NCBI GenBank assembly: GCA_933822405.4
Contig: CAKOGP040002291.1
Location: 1 to 64,000 of the forward strand
Direction of reading: 5' to 3'
Source: Cylindrotheca closterium
Lineage: Eukaryota; Bacillariophyta; Bacillariophyceae; Bacillariales; Bacillariaceae
DNA length: 64,000 nt
A program made the position numbers and the translations under genes. Each line of letters opens with the position of its first letter. The stretch's first letter is position 1. Under the pieces are notes generated by a model. The model did not search any database. It was not told where the DNA came from and saw only the letters and a program-made list of their open reading frames with translations. This document shows, one piece after another, positions 1 to 9,621 of this stretch.

Positions 1-343
1 ACAAGTTCGATAAACTGATCGGACTTGGTGTTGCTGAGCAATGCTATTGTGACGGTCGTTCGACCGTCGTCAGTATGATGAAAGGAATCCAATGATTCGT
101 TCTCGAGCTTTCGTCTACGTTAGAAGACTGGACTCAACGGTTTTAGCGAAAGCAACGACTGAAACAACAAGAGACATTCAAATCATTCATCAAGATGCGG
201 GATTAGATTCATCATGTAATGATCTTCTAATATAAGTGTCACAAATCGGTACCGCGGTAGAACTGAAATTATTGCCAACATAGCAACGAACATTTCATAC
301 AACCACCTCAATCCTTATTGACACAACTTACGCCCCAAGAAAT
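1..343. other. Upstream flank, no gene seen
   Basis: No convincing coding sequence. It holds a small perfect inverted repeat at 51-68 (8-bp arms GACGGTCG/CGACCGTC around TT) and presumably the promoter and 5'UTR of the F-box-like gene that starts at 344. Confidence 0.5.
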
Positions 344-1594
344 ATGTTCACTGAAACCTTTCTCCAAGCCAAAAATCAGGATTGTCTTGAGCAAGTGCTT
401 TCATTCCTAGCCTGCAAGGAGCTTGCGAATGTTGGTAGGACTTCGAAATCTCTCCACCATAGTATTTTTGAAGCGAACGAAACAGAAGGAAATGTCAGCA
501 TGATATGGCAAGGGGCAGAACAAGCACTGACTAATCCTGGTCGTGACAAACGGGAGTTTTTCAGTGCAAAAACACAAAGAATCGGTTCCAATGCTCGGGA
601 GCATTGTCGTCTCTTTGCGACAGCTTCCAAGGCTGCAAAGGTATTTGAAATGATTGATGAGATGGTTGAAGAAGAAGATAGAGTCATGGTCGACGGAGTG
701 TTGGCAAATCTAATGAATGTTCGAGATCATGACGCTAAGAACGTCGCTGAGAAAAAGGCAATTGGAGCCAAAGACGAGCAAAAGACACTCGAAGAGGGAG
801 CTTCGGAGCAGGAATGGACTCGGGTGGAAATGGACGAAGATTTTGCCAAGTCTCGTAAGGAAAAGGAATTACGACGCGAAGAAAGAATCAATGAACTGCG
901 ACAGCTCAGCCCGCCGGACGCACCTGATAATCATGAAGTATTTGTTCGCATCACTCGAGCGTCGTCGGGAGAAGTCATTTCGCAAGGATTTTGTGGAACG
1001 GGGCAGAAGTTCCCTTGGTGGTTTGGTTTGGACATTGGCAAAGAGGCTGTGGCTTTTGGTCCTCCGCAAGGCTTTCAAATATTTCTTGATTTCGAATCGC
1101 TCAAGCAATCCGAAGAAATGCAATCGTTTCAAGAGTACTACAGTGAACCTGAAGGACAACACGGTGACAATAGTACGACTGGATTCATGACGCTTGGATT
1201 CAACATGACGGCATTGATCATTGACAAGCGAAATTACAAGGTTCATTGCCTGTTTCAACATGATCAAACGGAGGATATCACATGCAGGCGATCTATGAAT
1301 CAATCATTCGGATTTACTCGAGACTTGGACGTTTACGAGTATCGTTTGAATCCAAAGTGGGGTCATGCGGTAGTGCAATTAGGGCCATCAATGTGCGATG
1401 ATCGATACTATCTATCGTATTCTCTTTCCCTTTATGTCGCCCACTTGAAGAATGGCGGCTGCCTCTTCTTGCCGTCTTTGGATGTTGATATTTCTCCGGA
1501 TTCGTCGGTTTGGAATCTCTCAATGCAAAGACTAATGGAATCCGACAGCAGTATGATCCCTTCTGCTTCACCGCAAACGACGAATGATATATAA
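344..1594 (+). CDS. F-box-like protein, function unknown
   Basis: Single-exon frame of 416 aa with an ATG start. Residues about 14-45 (LEQVLSFLACKELANVGR and onward) have the hydrophobic pattern of an F-box, the segment that binds SKP1 in SCF ubiquitin ligases. A charged Glu/Lys-rich, probably helical stretch follows (about 120-190). The C-terminal half (about 200-400) is a globular region rich in aromatic residues and Cys that I do not recognise. If the F-box is real, the C-terminal half would be the substrate-binding part. No signal peptide and no membrane segment, so cytosolic or nuclear. The F-box assignment rests on one short motif and is tentative; the coding call itself is good. Confidence 0.7.
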   Translation: MFTETFLQAKNQDCLEQVLSFLACKELANVGRTSKSLHHSIFEANETEGNVSMIWQGAEQALTNPGRDKREFFSAKTQRIGSNAREHCRLFATASKAAKVFEMIDEMVEEEDRVMVDGVLANLMNVRDHDAKNVAEKKAIGAKDEQKTLEEGASEQEWTRVEMDEDFAKSRKEKELRREERINELRQLSPPDAPDNHEVFVRITRASSGEVISQGFCGTGQKFPWWFGLDIGKEAVAFGPPQGFQIFLDFESLKQSEEMQSFQEYYSEPEGQHGDNSTTGFMTLGFNMTALIIDKRNYKVHCLFQHDQTEDITCRRSMNQSFGFTRDLDVYEYRLNPKWGHAVVQLGPSMCDDRYYLSYSLSLYVAHLKNGGCLFLPSLDVDISPDSSVWNLSMQRLMESDSSMIPSASPQTTNDI

Positions 1595-2330
1595 AAGTTG
1601 TTAGGTCCCTTGGTTTTTCTTTTGCTACTTCGTCTTATTGCTTGTGAATGAATGAATGAATCAATCGTTCATGTTCATCCGCCCAATCTTTGAGTCGACC
1701 ATTGATGATGATGATATGACAATGGGATTTACTCATTCAACATGACAACGTTGATCTTTCACAGTCGATATCATAGCGTTTTATTTTACTCTTTGTTTCC
1801 TTCATGTTTCCCCTTTGCTTGAAGAGTACGTACTATAGCGGTTGAATGAATGAATCAATTATCTTGAAAAAATGATTGCATTTCGGCAGTTGTTTCCGGA
1901 TACGTTGGATTGTTTTCAACTTGATGATGCAACGACGATTCGTGGAATCATCCCAGTGCATAGGTGGTAAAAAACCACCATTTCTCCCAACAGGATATCT
2001 ATAGCGTTTGTTTGTTCGTTGCTTCCTCCATGGTGAGAATGATGAATCAATCAATGAATCAATATTTTCCTCGCCTGTTCAATATGGATAGCTGCTGCGG
2101 CAAGTGATTTGGAAGTCCCGTACACAGTTTGGAGAAAGGCGCAACTTCATAACACTAGATCCAGTAAAACAAAGCAACTCGCATGCGCAACTGTTGAGAT
2201 GTTGCAAGCGTCTGTTGCCCAATTCATTTCCCCTTTCAGACAACATAGTAGTAGCCTGAGGTAATATAATGCATTGTATGGAAGGAATCAATCTGTCGTT
2301 CGTGATAGTCGCACTAGTTGCACCTTTCAA
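1595..2330. other. Intergenic with possible remnant of the F-box-like gene
   Basis: No intact gene. Short TGAA/TCAA-type simple repeats occur around 1647-1667, 1843-1858 and 2040-2060. The stretch 1719-1830 shows patchy resemblance to 1164-1460 of the preceding gene (for example ATTCAACATGACAACGTTGATC against ATTCAACATGACGGCATTGATC), which may be a decayed duplicate of its 3' half. The resemblance is weak and unaligned. Confidence 0.3.
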
Positions 2331-3392
2331 TCATGGTGCATCCGGTGCTTGATTGAGTAGCATGGAAAGAAAGATAGTCCAAAAGAAAAAGACCAGATTG
2401 TCATACAACACTCTCAGATCGGGCTTGACAAAGGCAATGTTCACCACCGTGGCTGGTATCCATAGTTCCCCTAATCATACATACAAACAGAAACAAAATG
2501 GGTGTGTAAGCAAAAGAAGTATGAACTGATATGGCCTATCCGAGTCGAACATCTTTCTCATCGTCAGCATGCAATACAAAACTCTCGAATACTTACAATT
2601 CTTAATCAGAGCTTCCACATACTGATTCTCCATATCAACAGTGACTCCTGAGATACCTCGACCTTCCATTAGAGCCATGCCCATAATCATGACGGCAAGA
2701 AGCGCTGGGGCTTGTAGGAATTGATCAATGACAACCTTGACTAAAAGTTGGAGTGAGGTCATCATACAAGAGTTAGTATCACTGTTCTTTGCAAACACAA
2801 GCGCACAAAAAGCTCAAGCAAGTAGATCCAACAACAGCAACAACAACAGCAATAGCAGCAACGACAACAACAAGAACGAATAAAACTCACTTGCAGTCGT
2901 CCATGTCCAAGGATTTTGTGTAGGAGGCAAAACAGTGTCCAACCAACCATAATAGTAGTGCGTCCAGGGTGCTCCGGCCAAACCAAAGAACCCAAATCTT
3001 GCCACTCGATACAAATTGAAGGCTTCTTCTGCACTAGAGTTATTGTGACTATCGCGTATTCGTTCAAAGCATTGGGCGATGACATCCGCAAATCCCAATA
3101 GTACAAACGCCGTAAGGCTCTTGACCAACAATGGGTAGGTTAACAATGCGCCGTAATAGGCTTCCCATAATCTTTTCAGGCAGCCATCATTGTGATTGTC
3201 CACCACAGTATCGTACTTTTCCTCCTCATCAATGGACGAAGCACTAACCGTGTCCGTAGCAGCGGTAGAACTCAAGTAGGAATCTTGGGAATACAAGGCA
3301 TAGTATTTCTCATCATCATTGACTTGCTGTCGGAACAGCAACAAAGATTCCTCATCAATGACAATGCCACTGTTAGTATTATTGCCCTCCAT
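2331..3392 (-). CDS. Mpv17/PMP22-family membrane protein (copy 1, three exons)
   Basis: Three exons on the minus strand: 3392-2891, 2740-2597 and 2470-2331, giving 261 aa. Both introns (150 and 126 bp) have GT..AG ends and keep phase. Splicing restores the Mpv17 pattern: YPLLVKSLTAFVLLGFADVIAQ, then RVARFGFFGLAGAPWTHYYYGWLD, IKVVIDQFLQAPAL, and a final WELWIPATVVNIAFVKPDLRVLYDNLVFFFW. Mpv17/PMP22 proteins are four-span proteins of mitochondrial, peroxisomal or plastid membranes, thought to form pores. The first about 85 residues are hydrophilic and acidic with no clear signal peptide, unlike copy 2. The ATG at 3392 was chosen because the longer upstream frame lacks an ATG. It is divergently oriented to the paralogue at 3931. 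Confidence 0.85.
2829..2872. repeat. CAA/CAG-type trinucleotide repeat inside an intron
   Basis: An imperfect CAA/CAG run lies in intron 1 of the minus-strand Mpv17-family gene. Read through, it would encode a poly-Leu/Cys stretch, but the flanking GT/AG sites and the restored Mpv17 motif show that it is intronic. Confidence 0.6.
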
Positions 3393-3930
3393 TTTATTAT
3401 ATAGACACTGTATGTAAGGAAAGATTTGTGAATGCCGTGGGGTTTTGTGGCTGCCAATGACTGCTTTTTCCGTTGCCGATGAATGAATTGAGCAAATACA
3501 ATGAGATACAATGAAAGATTCAACTACGTAACCAAAGTCGTTATGCAGGCTGAATCTTCGTCTTTTTTCCACGGTAGCAAACTTCCAAAAAAAAGACTTC
3601 GTCACACATTTTTCCCGTTCCAAAATTGAATTCTTGTACCACCAATAAGTACCAAGACGTGGAAAACGACAGTCGGCCTGCTCGAGGCCAACTGTTTGTT
3701 TCGTGTGTGATCTCCAGCTTCAAAACCGAACACTAAAGAGCCTCCCACTCAATAGCCTTCCCTCATCAATGAGTCAGTCAGACCAGTCGTGTGTTTCCAA
3801 ATCTGACGCGACAAATATGAATGATGTGAAACTGTCGATCCAATAAAACAATCACATATCATTCATACATCTTCCGCCTTTATATATTATACTCCCACTC
3901 TACGACACACACTTGCACACAAGTCACAAC
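3393..3930. promoter_or_regulatory. Shared upstream region of two divergent Mpv17-family genes
   Basis: This 538-bp stretch separates two divergently oriented paralogues, so it must hold both 5'UTRs and promoters. A TATA-like tract (TTTATATATTATAC, about 3879-3892) lies about 40 bp upstream of the plus-strand ATG. A TGACGC hexamer sits at 3804-3809. A bidirectional promoter is inferred only from geometry. Confidence 0.5.
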
Positions 3931-4656
3931 ATGAAGATCTTTCAATCCCTTGGTCTTCTATTCGCTCTCTGCAGCGTGGCACCCATTAGTACTGTTGCCT
4001 TTACAACAACAACTCCCAGCACTACCAGTATGATGACACAACGACTGTCTACATCGTCGTCATCATCATTACACATCGCAGGAGTCCAAGAAGCCTGGAC
4101 TGCATACAACGACGCTTTGGAAGCCAATCCACTATTGGTCAAGAGTGTGACGGCCAGTGTCATTTTGGGAGCCGCCGATGTGACGGGACAAGCCATTGAA
4201 CGTGCCCAACCCGAATCGGACGTGACAGAATTGGATATTGCCCGTACGGTACGGTTTGCCTTTTTTGGACTCGTCTTGCAAGCTCCCTGGAATCATTTTT
4301 ATTACAACTTTTTGGATGGTGCCATACCTCCAACAGAAGAACCCTTTACTCCGACCACTGGAATCAAGGTGGTAATTGATCAATTTGTTCAAGCCCCTAT
4401 TTTTACAGTTTTGATTTTTGCCTTTTTGGGTTTGTTGGAAGGAAAGACCACTGAAACCATCAAGAAGCAATTGGACGAAGATTATGCGGATACCATGGTG
4501 GCCAACTGGAAGCTTTGGGTGCCTGCCACAGTAGTCAACCTTGCCTTTGTGCCACCCATTCTACGAGTCTTGTACCTGAATTGTGTCTTTTTCTTTTGGT
4601 CCATCTTTTTGTCACTCAAACTCAACAACAAGGATGAGAATGAAATAGAAGCATAA
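3931..4656 (+). CDS. Mpv17/PMP22-family protein with plastid-type leader (copy 2)
   Basis: Single exon, 241 aa, from the ATG at 3931. Residues 1-23 form a signal peptide (MKIFQSLGLLFALCSVAPIS) ending at VAF, and a Ser/Thr-rich transit-like stretch follows to about 50, the bipartite layout of diatom plastid proteins. The mature part has the Mpv17 signatures ANPLLVKSVTASVILGAADVTGQ, RTVRFAFFGLVLQAPWNHFYYNFLD, KVVIDQFVQAPIF and WKLWVPATVVNLAFVPPILRVLYLN. It closely parallels copy 1 but has no introns. Placement in a plastid membrane is inferred from the leader. Confidence 0.88.
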   Translation: MKIFQSLGLLFALCSVAPISTVAFTTTTPSTTSMMTQRLSTSSSSSLHIAGVQEAWTAYNDALEANPLLVKSVTASVILGAADVTGQAIERAQPESDVTELDIARTVRFAFFGLVLQAPWNHFYYNFLDGAIPPTEEPFTPTTGIKVVIDQFVQAPIFTVLIFAFLGLLEGKTTETIKKQLDEDYADTMVANWKLWVPATVVNLAFVPPILRVLYLNCVFFFWSIFLSLKLNNKDENEIEA

Positions 4657-4834
4657 GAAGAAGGGATAGAGATGTAGATGCAAATACATAAAAGAAATGA
4701 AGAAGCAAAAAGTGCAACTAGATGGATGTAACCAACAACCCAATAGGACATTAGAAGCTGTGTGATTCTTTTTCTATCGGACCACCTCCTTGTAGATTGG
4801 TCTGATTGTAGGACACCAAACAGTTCCATTTTTA

Positions 4835-7129
4835 CTACCTCTTTTGCTGACCATGCTTTCGCTTTTGGTGATCTAGCAGCTGCTTCAACATACCCTTGAG
4901 ATCCTTTCGGTAGGTATCCCGATGACCGGGTGGGACACTCATGCGGTATTCCAACTCTTCGGTCGTCAGACTTTCGGATAACTCCAAAAGAGTACCCAGA
5001 ACGGTGGTAATATGATTGGGAGCAATCTTATCGGGACGCATCGTCAAGTAATACCATTCGCCAGTTTCGGGATCAAAACCCACTTCGGCAATCCGAGACC
5101 CTGATTCAAACTTGTCGGCCTCCAACCGCAATCGTTCACTCTTGGGCAAATTGACATGACGCGTCATATCGACGGTAGTTTGTTCGTTCCCCATGACACC
5201 GACATTTAATTCGTCTTCATCGCCTCCTCCGTGGTAATTTTGACGCATTGGTAACAGCTCCACGTCAATCGTCACAGTGTCCAAGTACTTCCATTTCAAC
5301 AAATTCAAATCCGTACCACAAGCATACGGCAAGTTGGGTTGAAAGATTATTCCATCTGTCAGGTGATTGTGCAGTGGGGGGTTGCGATAGGATCTTGTGC
5401 CCTTTTCTTCAATGACGTGCCCCAACAGGGTTGCCAATTCCGATCGTTGGACAAAGTTTTTGCGGACCAATGGCATTGGAATGCTCGGGTCGGAAAGACT
5501 GGTGGCAAACATGTTCCGATCGGCAGTATCGGTGCGGAAACTAGATTGCTTCAAGTGATACAATCGTTGTTCAAAGGGCAAGTGCAAGATGGCTGCCGAT
5601 GCGCCGACTGTCAAGACATCAAAGACAATGAAAATGGGCCGTGCCTTGTGTCCACTTCCACCACGGTGCATGACCACTTCCCCATCGAATACTGTTCCAG
5701 GCTTGATGAGAGGTAGGACCGACGCCATGGGCTCTTGTCCAGGCTTGGTGGGTATGGCCTGTTTGCCCTTCATGGCACGATCGACCAGAACGACCGTATC
5801 TCCCGTAAAGATCATGAAATGCCGGACTCCATCCGTCTTTTCCGACAAAAAGTAGGCATTCTTGGCCGACTGTTGGATTTCGTCAATGTTGTGTCGGGCA
5901 AAATTGACGGGCATGCAGCCACAGAATTTGACATTGGACAGTGCCGGACTGGGGGCTTCATTTGGTTTGCTGATGGGTGCGTCCATATGGACCGGCTGTG
6001 CCTTGGAACCAGGTGCGGGAGGGCGTTCCATGAATCTCTTGAGAGCACCGCATGTAGCTAGGGCTAATTGTACAGCCTTTTTGTTGGGATGGGGTTGGAG
6101 ATATTCTTCCACGTCCACTGTATCTTCCAGTGGATTGATTTGGCCCAGAATCCACCACAATTGTTGGGAATATGCTTTGGCCAAGCCAGACGCCTTTTCT
6201 GTAGATTCAGCATTGAGGAGTTTCAGCATGTTCTCTGCACGAAGTTCCATTTCAATTTCAAACAGCACAGTCTTCTTGTGTGGAGAATCTCGTGGGGTGG
6301 ACGTGATTTCCGTCACATCAATTTGCCAGGCAATGTTGCCGTCCCGTCGGGTGTAGGACCGCCGTCGTTTGATGCGCTGAATGGACCATCCATCCGGTAC
6401 CGATTTGACCGATTTGTCGACCGTCTTTTCACTGGCCAAGGCTACTCGAAAGTCGTATTTTGCTGCAGGGATAGCCCACTCCATTTGAACCAATTTCTCC
6501 TTGTATTCCATCGCCCCAACTGTAGTACTGTCCGGAAGCTTCCCATTCAAAGGAACTATACAGGGAAAGGCAACTCGACGATCACCAGGATATCCAGCAA
6601 AAACCGTTTCCACTAGTTCCTTTTCTACCAAATCTCGCTTGATCATTGCCACCACCTCTTTATTCGGCATGTTGGGCTTGACCATGACTCCCAAGGCAGC
6701 CGATATCGGGGATGCTTCGGAGAGACCCGCTTGCGTCCAATGGACATAGTGTGATCGAGAGACTCCTGATTCCATGCTTGGTTTCTGCTGCAGTGATGTG
6801 CAGTCAAAGGCTTGTACGAGTGCATTATTGATTCTCTTGGGGCCACTGGAGGTTACCCGCCGATCGTTAATCTTGAGGACTCCGATGCGAGCTTCAATTT
6901 CGCAGAATGGTTTGGTAAACGGAGGTTTGGTAGGTTCATAATTCAATGCTGATCGTCTGGCTTGTACAAGAAACATTTGCAGTGTTTGTCCAGGTTGGAT
7001 TGGTTTGCTTAAAAAAGGATTCTTGTTCTTATTGAGAGCGGCGGAGGATTTTGTTTGTGCTGTATCCTTCTCCAGTTTGTTTCTCTTGTCCATCAAGGAC
7101 GCGAGATTGCCTCCCATCCGCTTTGACAT
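4835..7129 (-). CDS. Bifunctional mRNA capping enzyme: tunnel-type RNA triphosphatase plus guanylyltransferase
   Basis: Single exon of 764 aa starting at the ATG at 7129 (MSKRMGG). The N-terminal half carries the paired acidic strands of the metal-dependent (Cet1-like) triphosphatase: EIEARIG at about 77-83 and EIEMELR at about 291-297, with a basic segment (IQRIKRRRSYTRR) between them. The C-terminal half carries guanylyltransferase motif I, KTDGVRH, with predicted catalytic Lys about 431, then DGEVV, FIVFDVL, a TDGIIFQP-type motif and LLKWKY. Together these remove the 5' gamma-phosphate of nascent mRNA and add GMP in the nucleus. I see no methyltransferase. The first about 65 residues are low-complexity and probably a flexible tail. 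An upstream in-frame extension has ATGs but no recognisable content. Confidence 0.88.
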   Translation of the reverse strand: MSKRMGGNLASLMDKRNKLEKDTAQTKSSAALNKNKNPFLSKPIQPGQTLQMFLVQARRSALNYEPTKPPFTKPFCEIEARIGVLKINDRRVTSSGPKRINNALVQAFDCTSLQQKPSMESGVSRSHYVHWTQAGLSEASPISAALGVMVKPNMPNKEVVAMIKRDLVEKELVETVFAGYPGDRRVAFPCIVPLNGKLPDSTTVGAMEYKEKLVQMEWAIPAAKYDFRVALASEKTVDKSVKSVPDGWSIQRIKRRRSYTRRDGNIAWQIDVTEITSTPRDSPHKKTVLFEIEMELRAENMLKLLNAESTEKASGLAKAYSQQLWWILGQINPLEDTVDVEEYLQPHPNKKAVQLALATCGALKRFMERPPAPGSKAQPVHMDAPISKPNEAPSPALSNVKFCGCMPVNFARHNIDEIQQSAKNAYFLSEKTDGVRHFMIFTGDTVVLVDRAMKGKQAIPTKPGQEPMASVLPLIKPGTVFDGEVVMHRGGSGHKARPIFIVFDVLTVGASAAILHLPFEQRLYHLKQSSFRTDTADRNMFATSLSDPSIPMPLVRKNFVQRSELATLLGHVIEEKGTRSYRNPPLHNHLTDGIIFQPNLPYACGTDLNLLKWKYLDTVTIDVELLPMRQNYHGGGDEDELNVGVMGNEQTTVDMTRHVNLPKSERLRLEADKFESGSRIAEVGFDPETGEWYYLTMRPDKIAPNHITTVLGTLLELSESLTTEELEYRMSVPPGHRDTYRKDLKGMLKQLLDHQKRKHGQQKR

Positions 7130-7518
7130 GATTGATTGATTGATACAGTAGTGACAATGAAGTGATTCAAGAGTGAGGTGAAAGCAATGAAGGCTAACTA
7201 TGATGCATAATGAATAGGAAATAATAAGTCTATCTTTTGCTCTATGTTTGGACTTCCGACGCCATGCAGACGTTGTTGCGAAATGTCTGATGTCTGCAAT
7301 TATTATCATTATCCGTGTCCATCTCAAATCAATCACAACACGAACTCTACGAGAACACGAATCGATCTCGGTCTTATAATTGCCAGCAGCAGATACATCT
7401 AGCGCCAATCCAAGGATAGACAATAAGAGTCTAAGAAGCCACATCAGCCCCCATAAAATATTCCTTCAATTCAGAGGACCTTTCATTAGCGAAGCGCTGA
7501 ATTTTAAAAAAAGAAAAC
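7130..7518. promoter_or_regulatory. Divergent upstream region of capping enzyme and acidic repeat protein
   Basis: 389 bp between two divergently transcribed genes, so it should carry both promoters. A (GATT)n tract lies just upstream of the capping-enzyme ATG. No TATA box I would defend. Confidence 0.4.
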
Positions 7519-9621
7519 ATGGAATCGCAACAAGTTGATGGCGGATCCGAGCCCAAACGTTTGAAAACTGACGAATCCTCGATTCCAAAAGAAAGCACAG
7601 GGAACGGAGAGGCTGTGCCGGTTTCCGAAGCAGCCAAGCGCCAAATCATGATCGAAACCGAACTGAACGGCATGATCCAAGAAATGATGGCCTCGGAAGA
7701 TTTTGAAGAGGAAGATGAAATGGAACCAGAATCGTATGCGGCAATCATGAAAGCAGCCAAGGAAATCTGCTACACACGAAAGATCTACGATGTTTCTGCC
7801 GACAAAATTGTCTTCTTTCCAAGCATAACCAAAACAATTGTCAACATGGATCTGTTCGAGAAAGCGGAGGAGTACTATTATGATGAAGGTGACGAATTTC
7901 CAATGGAGTACTCGATGGGTCTTCGAAACGTCGCTTTTGAAAAGCTCGAAGCGGAAGGGGACGATGACGAGGAGGAGATGGATGATGATATGATGGAACG
8001 GCTGTCAATGGCTGTGCAACTGACGGAAGATGACAAAGACGAGCTTCAGGAAGCGATTGCCGCCGCCGAAGCAGCAGATGAAGAAGAGGCAGACCAACAA
8101 GACACCGACGAGAAGGAAGATTTTGTAATGGATCCGGTCACTGCAGCAGCAGATCAAAAGGAGGAAGACCAAGATACCGATAAGAAGGAAGATTATATAA
8201 CAAACCCGATCAGCGATGCATCAGATCAAGAAGAGACAGATCAAGGCGTAGGCGAGAAGGAGGATTCTGCAACGGAGCCGGTCAACGAAGTTACAGATCA
8301 AGAAGACGTAGACCAAGAAACCGACGAGAAGGGAGTTTCTGCAGCAGACCCGATTGGCCCTCAAGTGGAAAGTTCTTCTGCGAGTCCAAACGAAAATACA
8401 GCCTCTGATACGGTCTCGAAGGGAGAAGCTGTACCAGTTTCCGAAGCAGCCAAGCGCCAAAACATGATCGATACCGAACTGAACGGCATGATCAAAGAAA
8501 TGATGGACTCGGAAGATTTCGAAGAAGAAGACGAAATGGAACCAGAATCCTACGAGGCAATCATGAAAGCAGCCAAGGAAATCTGCTACACACGAAAGAT
8601 CTACGATGTTTCTGCCGACAAAATCGTCTTCTTTCCAAGCATAACCAAAACGATTGTCAACATGGATCTGTTTGAGAAAGCGGAGGAGTACTATTATGAT
8701 GAAGGTGACGAATTTCCAATGGAGTACTCGATGGGTCTTCGGAACGTCGCTTTTGAAAAGCTCGAAGCGGAAGGGGATGGCGACGATGACGAGGAGGAGA
8801 TGGATGATGATATGATGGAACGTCTGTCAATGGCTGTGCAGCTGACGGAAGATGATAAGGACGAACTCCAGGAAGCGATTGCTGCTGCCGAGGCAGCAGA
8901 TCGAGAAGAGGCAGAGTCTGCAATGGATCCGGTCAATGAAGTAACCGATCGAGAAGAGGACGACCAAAACACCGACGATAAGAAAGCTGCTGCAATTGAT
9001 CCGGTCACCGAAGCACCAGGACAAGAAGGCGCAGACCAAGAAATCGACGACAAGAAGCAAGATCCTGTAGTGGATTCGGTCACAAAAGCAGCAGACCAAG
9101 AAGAGGCAGACCAACAAGACACTGACGAGAAGGAAGATTCTGCAGTGGATCCGGTCACCGAAGCAGCAGATCAAGCAAAGGCAGACCAACAAGACACTGA
9201 GGAGAAGAAAGACTCTGCAATGGATTCGGTCACAAAAGCAAAGGACCAAGAAGAGGCAGACCAACAAGAAACTGACGAAAAGGAAGATTCTGCAGTGGAT
9301 CCGATCAGCCCTCAACAATTAGAAGCATCTTTTGAATCATCACTCGCGAGTAGCAGCGATGTTGGTGGTGATGAGCCTACATTGACTCATGATGAGAGAT
9401 CTGCTGAGGTCGTTACGATTGGCAAATCGAATCTTGCGCCAGACGAATCCGGCACGCCCGAAACTGTTCCTTCAGAAGAGCCAGCTACAAAAACGAAAGC
9501 AGGAATATTCACCAAGGGTCTCGAGACGGCAAAGGGATTATTTAATGAGCACACTGAAATGGCGGCTGTGGCTTGCTTGGCGATCTTTGCTGCAGCTGCA
9601 ATTTCTGCAACGAGGAGGTAA
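7519..9621 (+). CDS. Acidic two-module repeat protein with C-terminal membrane anchor
   Basis: Single exon, 700 aa, ATG at 7519 (MESQQVDGG). Two copies of a module of about 160 aa occur, starting at residues about 30 and 302. Each runs GEAVPVSEAAKRQ, then MESYEAIMKAAKEICYTRK-like and KIVFFPSITKTIVNMDLF segments, then EYYYDEGDEFPMEYSMGLRN and an EEEMDDDMMERLS helix. Spacers are acidic 20-30 aa units of the type DQEEADQQDTDEKEDSA. The last about 40 residues (ETAKGLFNEHTEMAAVA, then an Ala/Ile span and TRR) form one membrane segment. The module is shared with the channel gene at 15716-20170, and the C-terminal segment with the protein at 20566-21669, so the gene looks chimeric. Its function is unknown. 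Confidence 0.85.
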   Translation: MESQQVDGGSEPKRLKTDESSIPKESTGNGEAVPVSEAAKRQIMIETELNGMIQEMMASEDFEEEDEMEPESYAAIMKAAKEICYTRKIYDVSADKIVFFPSITKTIVNMDLFEKAEEYYYDEGDEFPMEYSMGLRNVAFEKLEAEGDDDEEEMDDDMMERLSMAVQLTEDDKDELQEAIAAAEAADEEEADQQDTDEKEDFVMDPVTAAADQKEEDQDTDKKEDYITNPISDASDQEETDQGVGEKEDSATEPVNEVTDQEDVDQETDEKGVSAADPIGPQVESSSASPNENTASDTVSKGEAVPVSEAAKRQNMIDTELNGMIKEMMDSEDFEEEDEMEPESYEAIMKAAKEICYTRKIYDVSADKIVFFPSITKTIVNMDLFEKAEEYYYDEGDEFPMEYSMGLRNVAFEKLEAEGDGDDDEEEMDDDMMERLSMAVQLTEDDKDELQEAIAAAEAADREEAESAMDPVNEVTDREEDDQNTDDKKAAAIDPVTEAPGQEGADQEIDDKKQDPVVDSVTKAADQEEADQQDTDEKEDSAVDPVTEAADQAKADQQDTEEKKDSAMDSVTKAKDQEEADQQETDEKEDSAVDPISPQQLEASFESSLASSSDVGGDEPTLTHDERSAEVVTIGKSNLAPDESGTPETVPSEEPATKTKAGIFTKGLETAKGLFNEHTEMAAVACLAIFAAAAISATRR
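7606..8902 (+). repeat. Two coding module repeats, 816 bp apart
   Basis: The module beginning GEAVPVSEA starts at 7606 and again at 8422, an offset of 816 bp (272 codons). The two copies are nearly identical over about 480 bp and diverge in the acidic spacers. Confidence 0.85.

Noticed and set aside
3393..3623. N-terminal extension of Mpv17 copy 1
   Set aside because: It would begin at TTG and reads like 5'UTR; the first ATG is at 3392.
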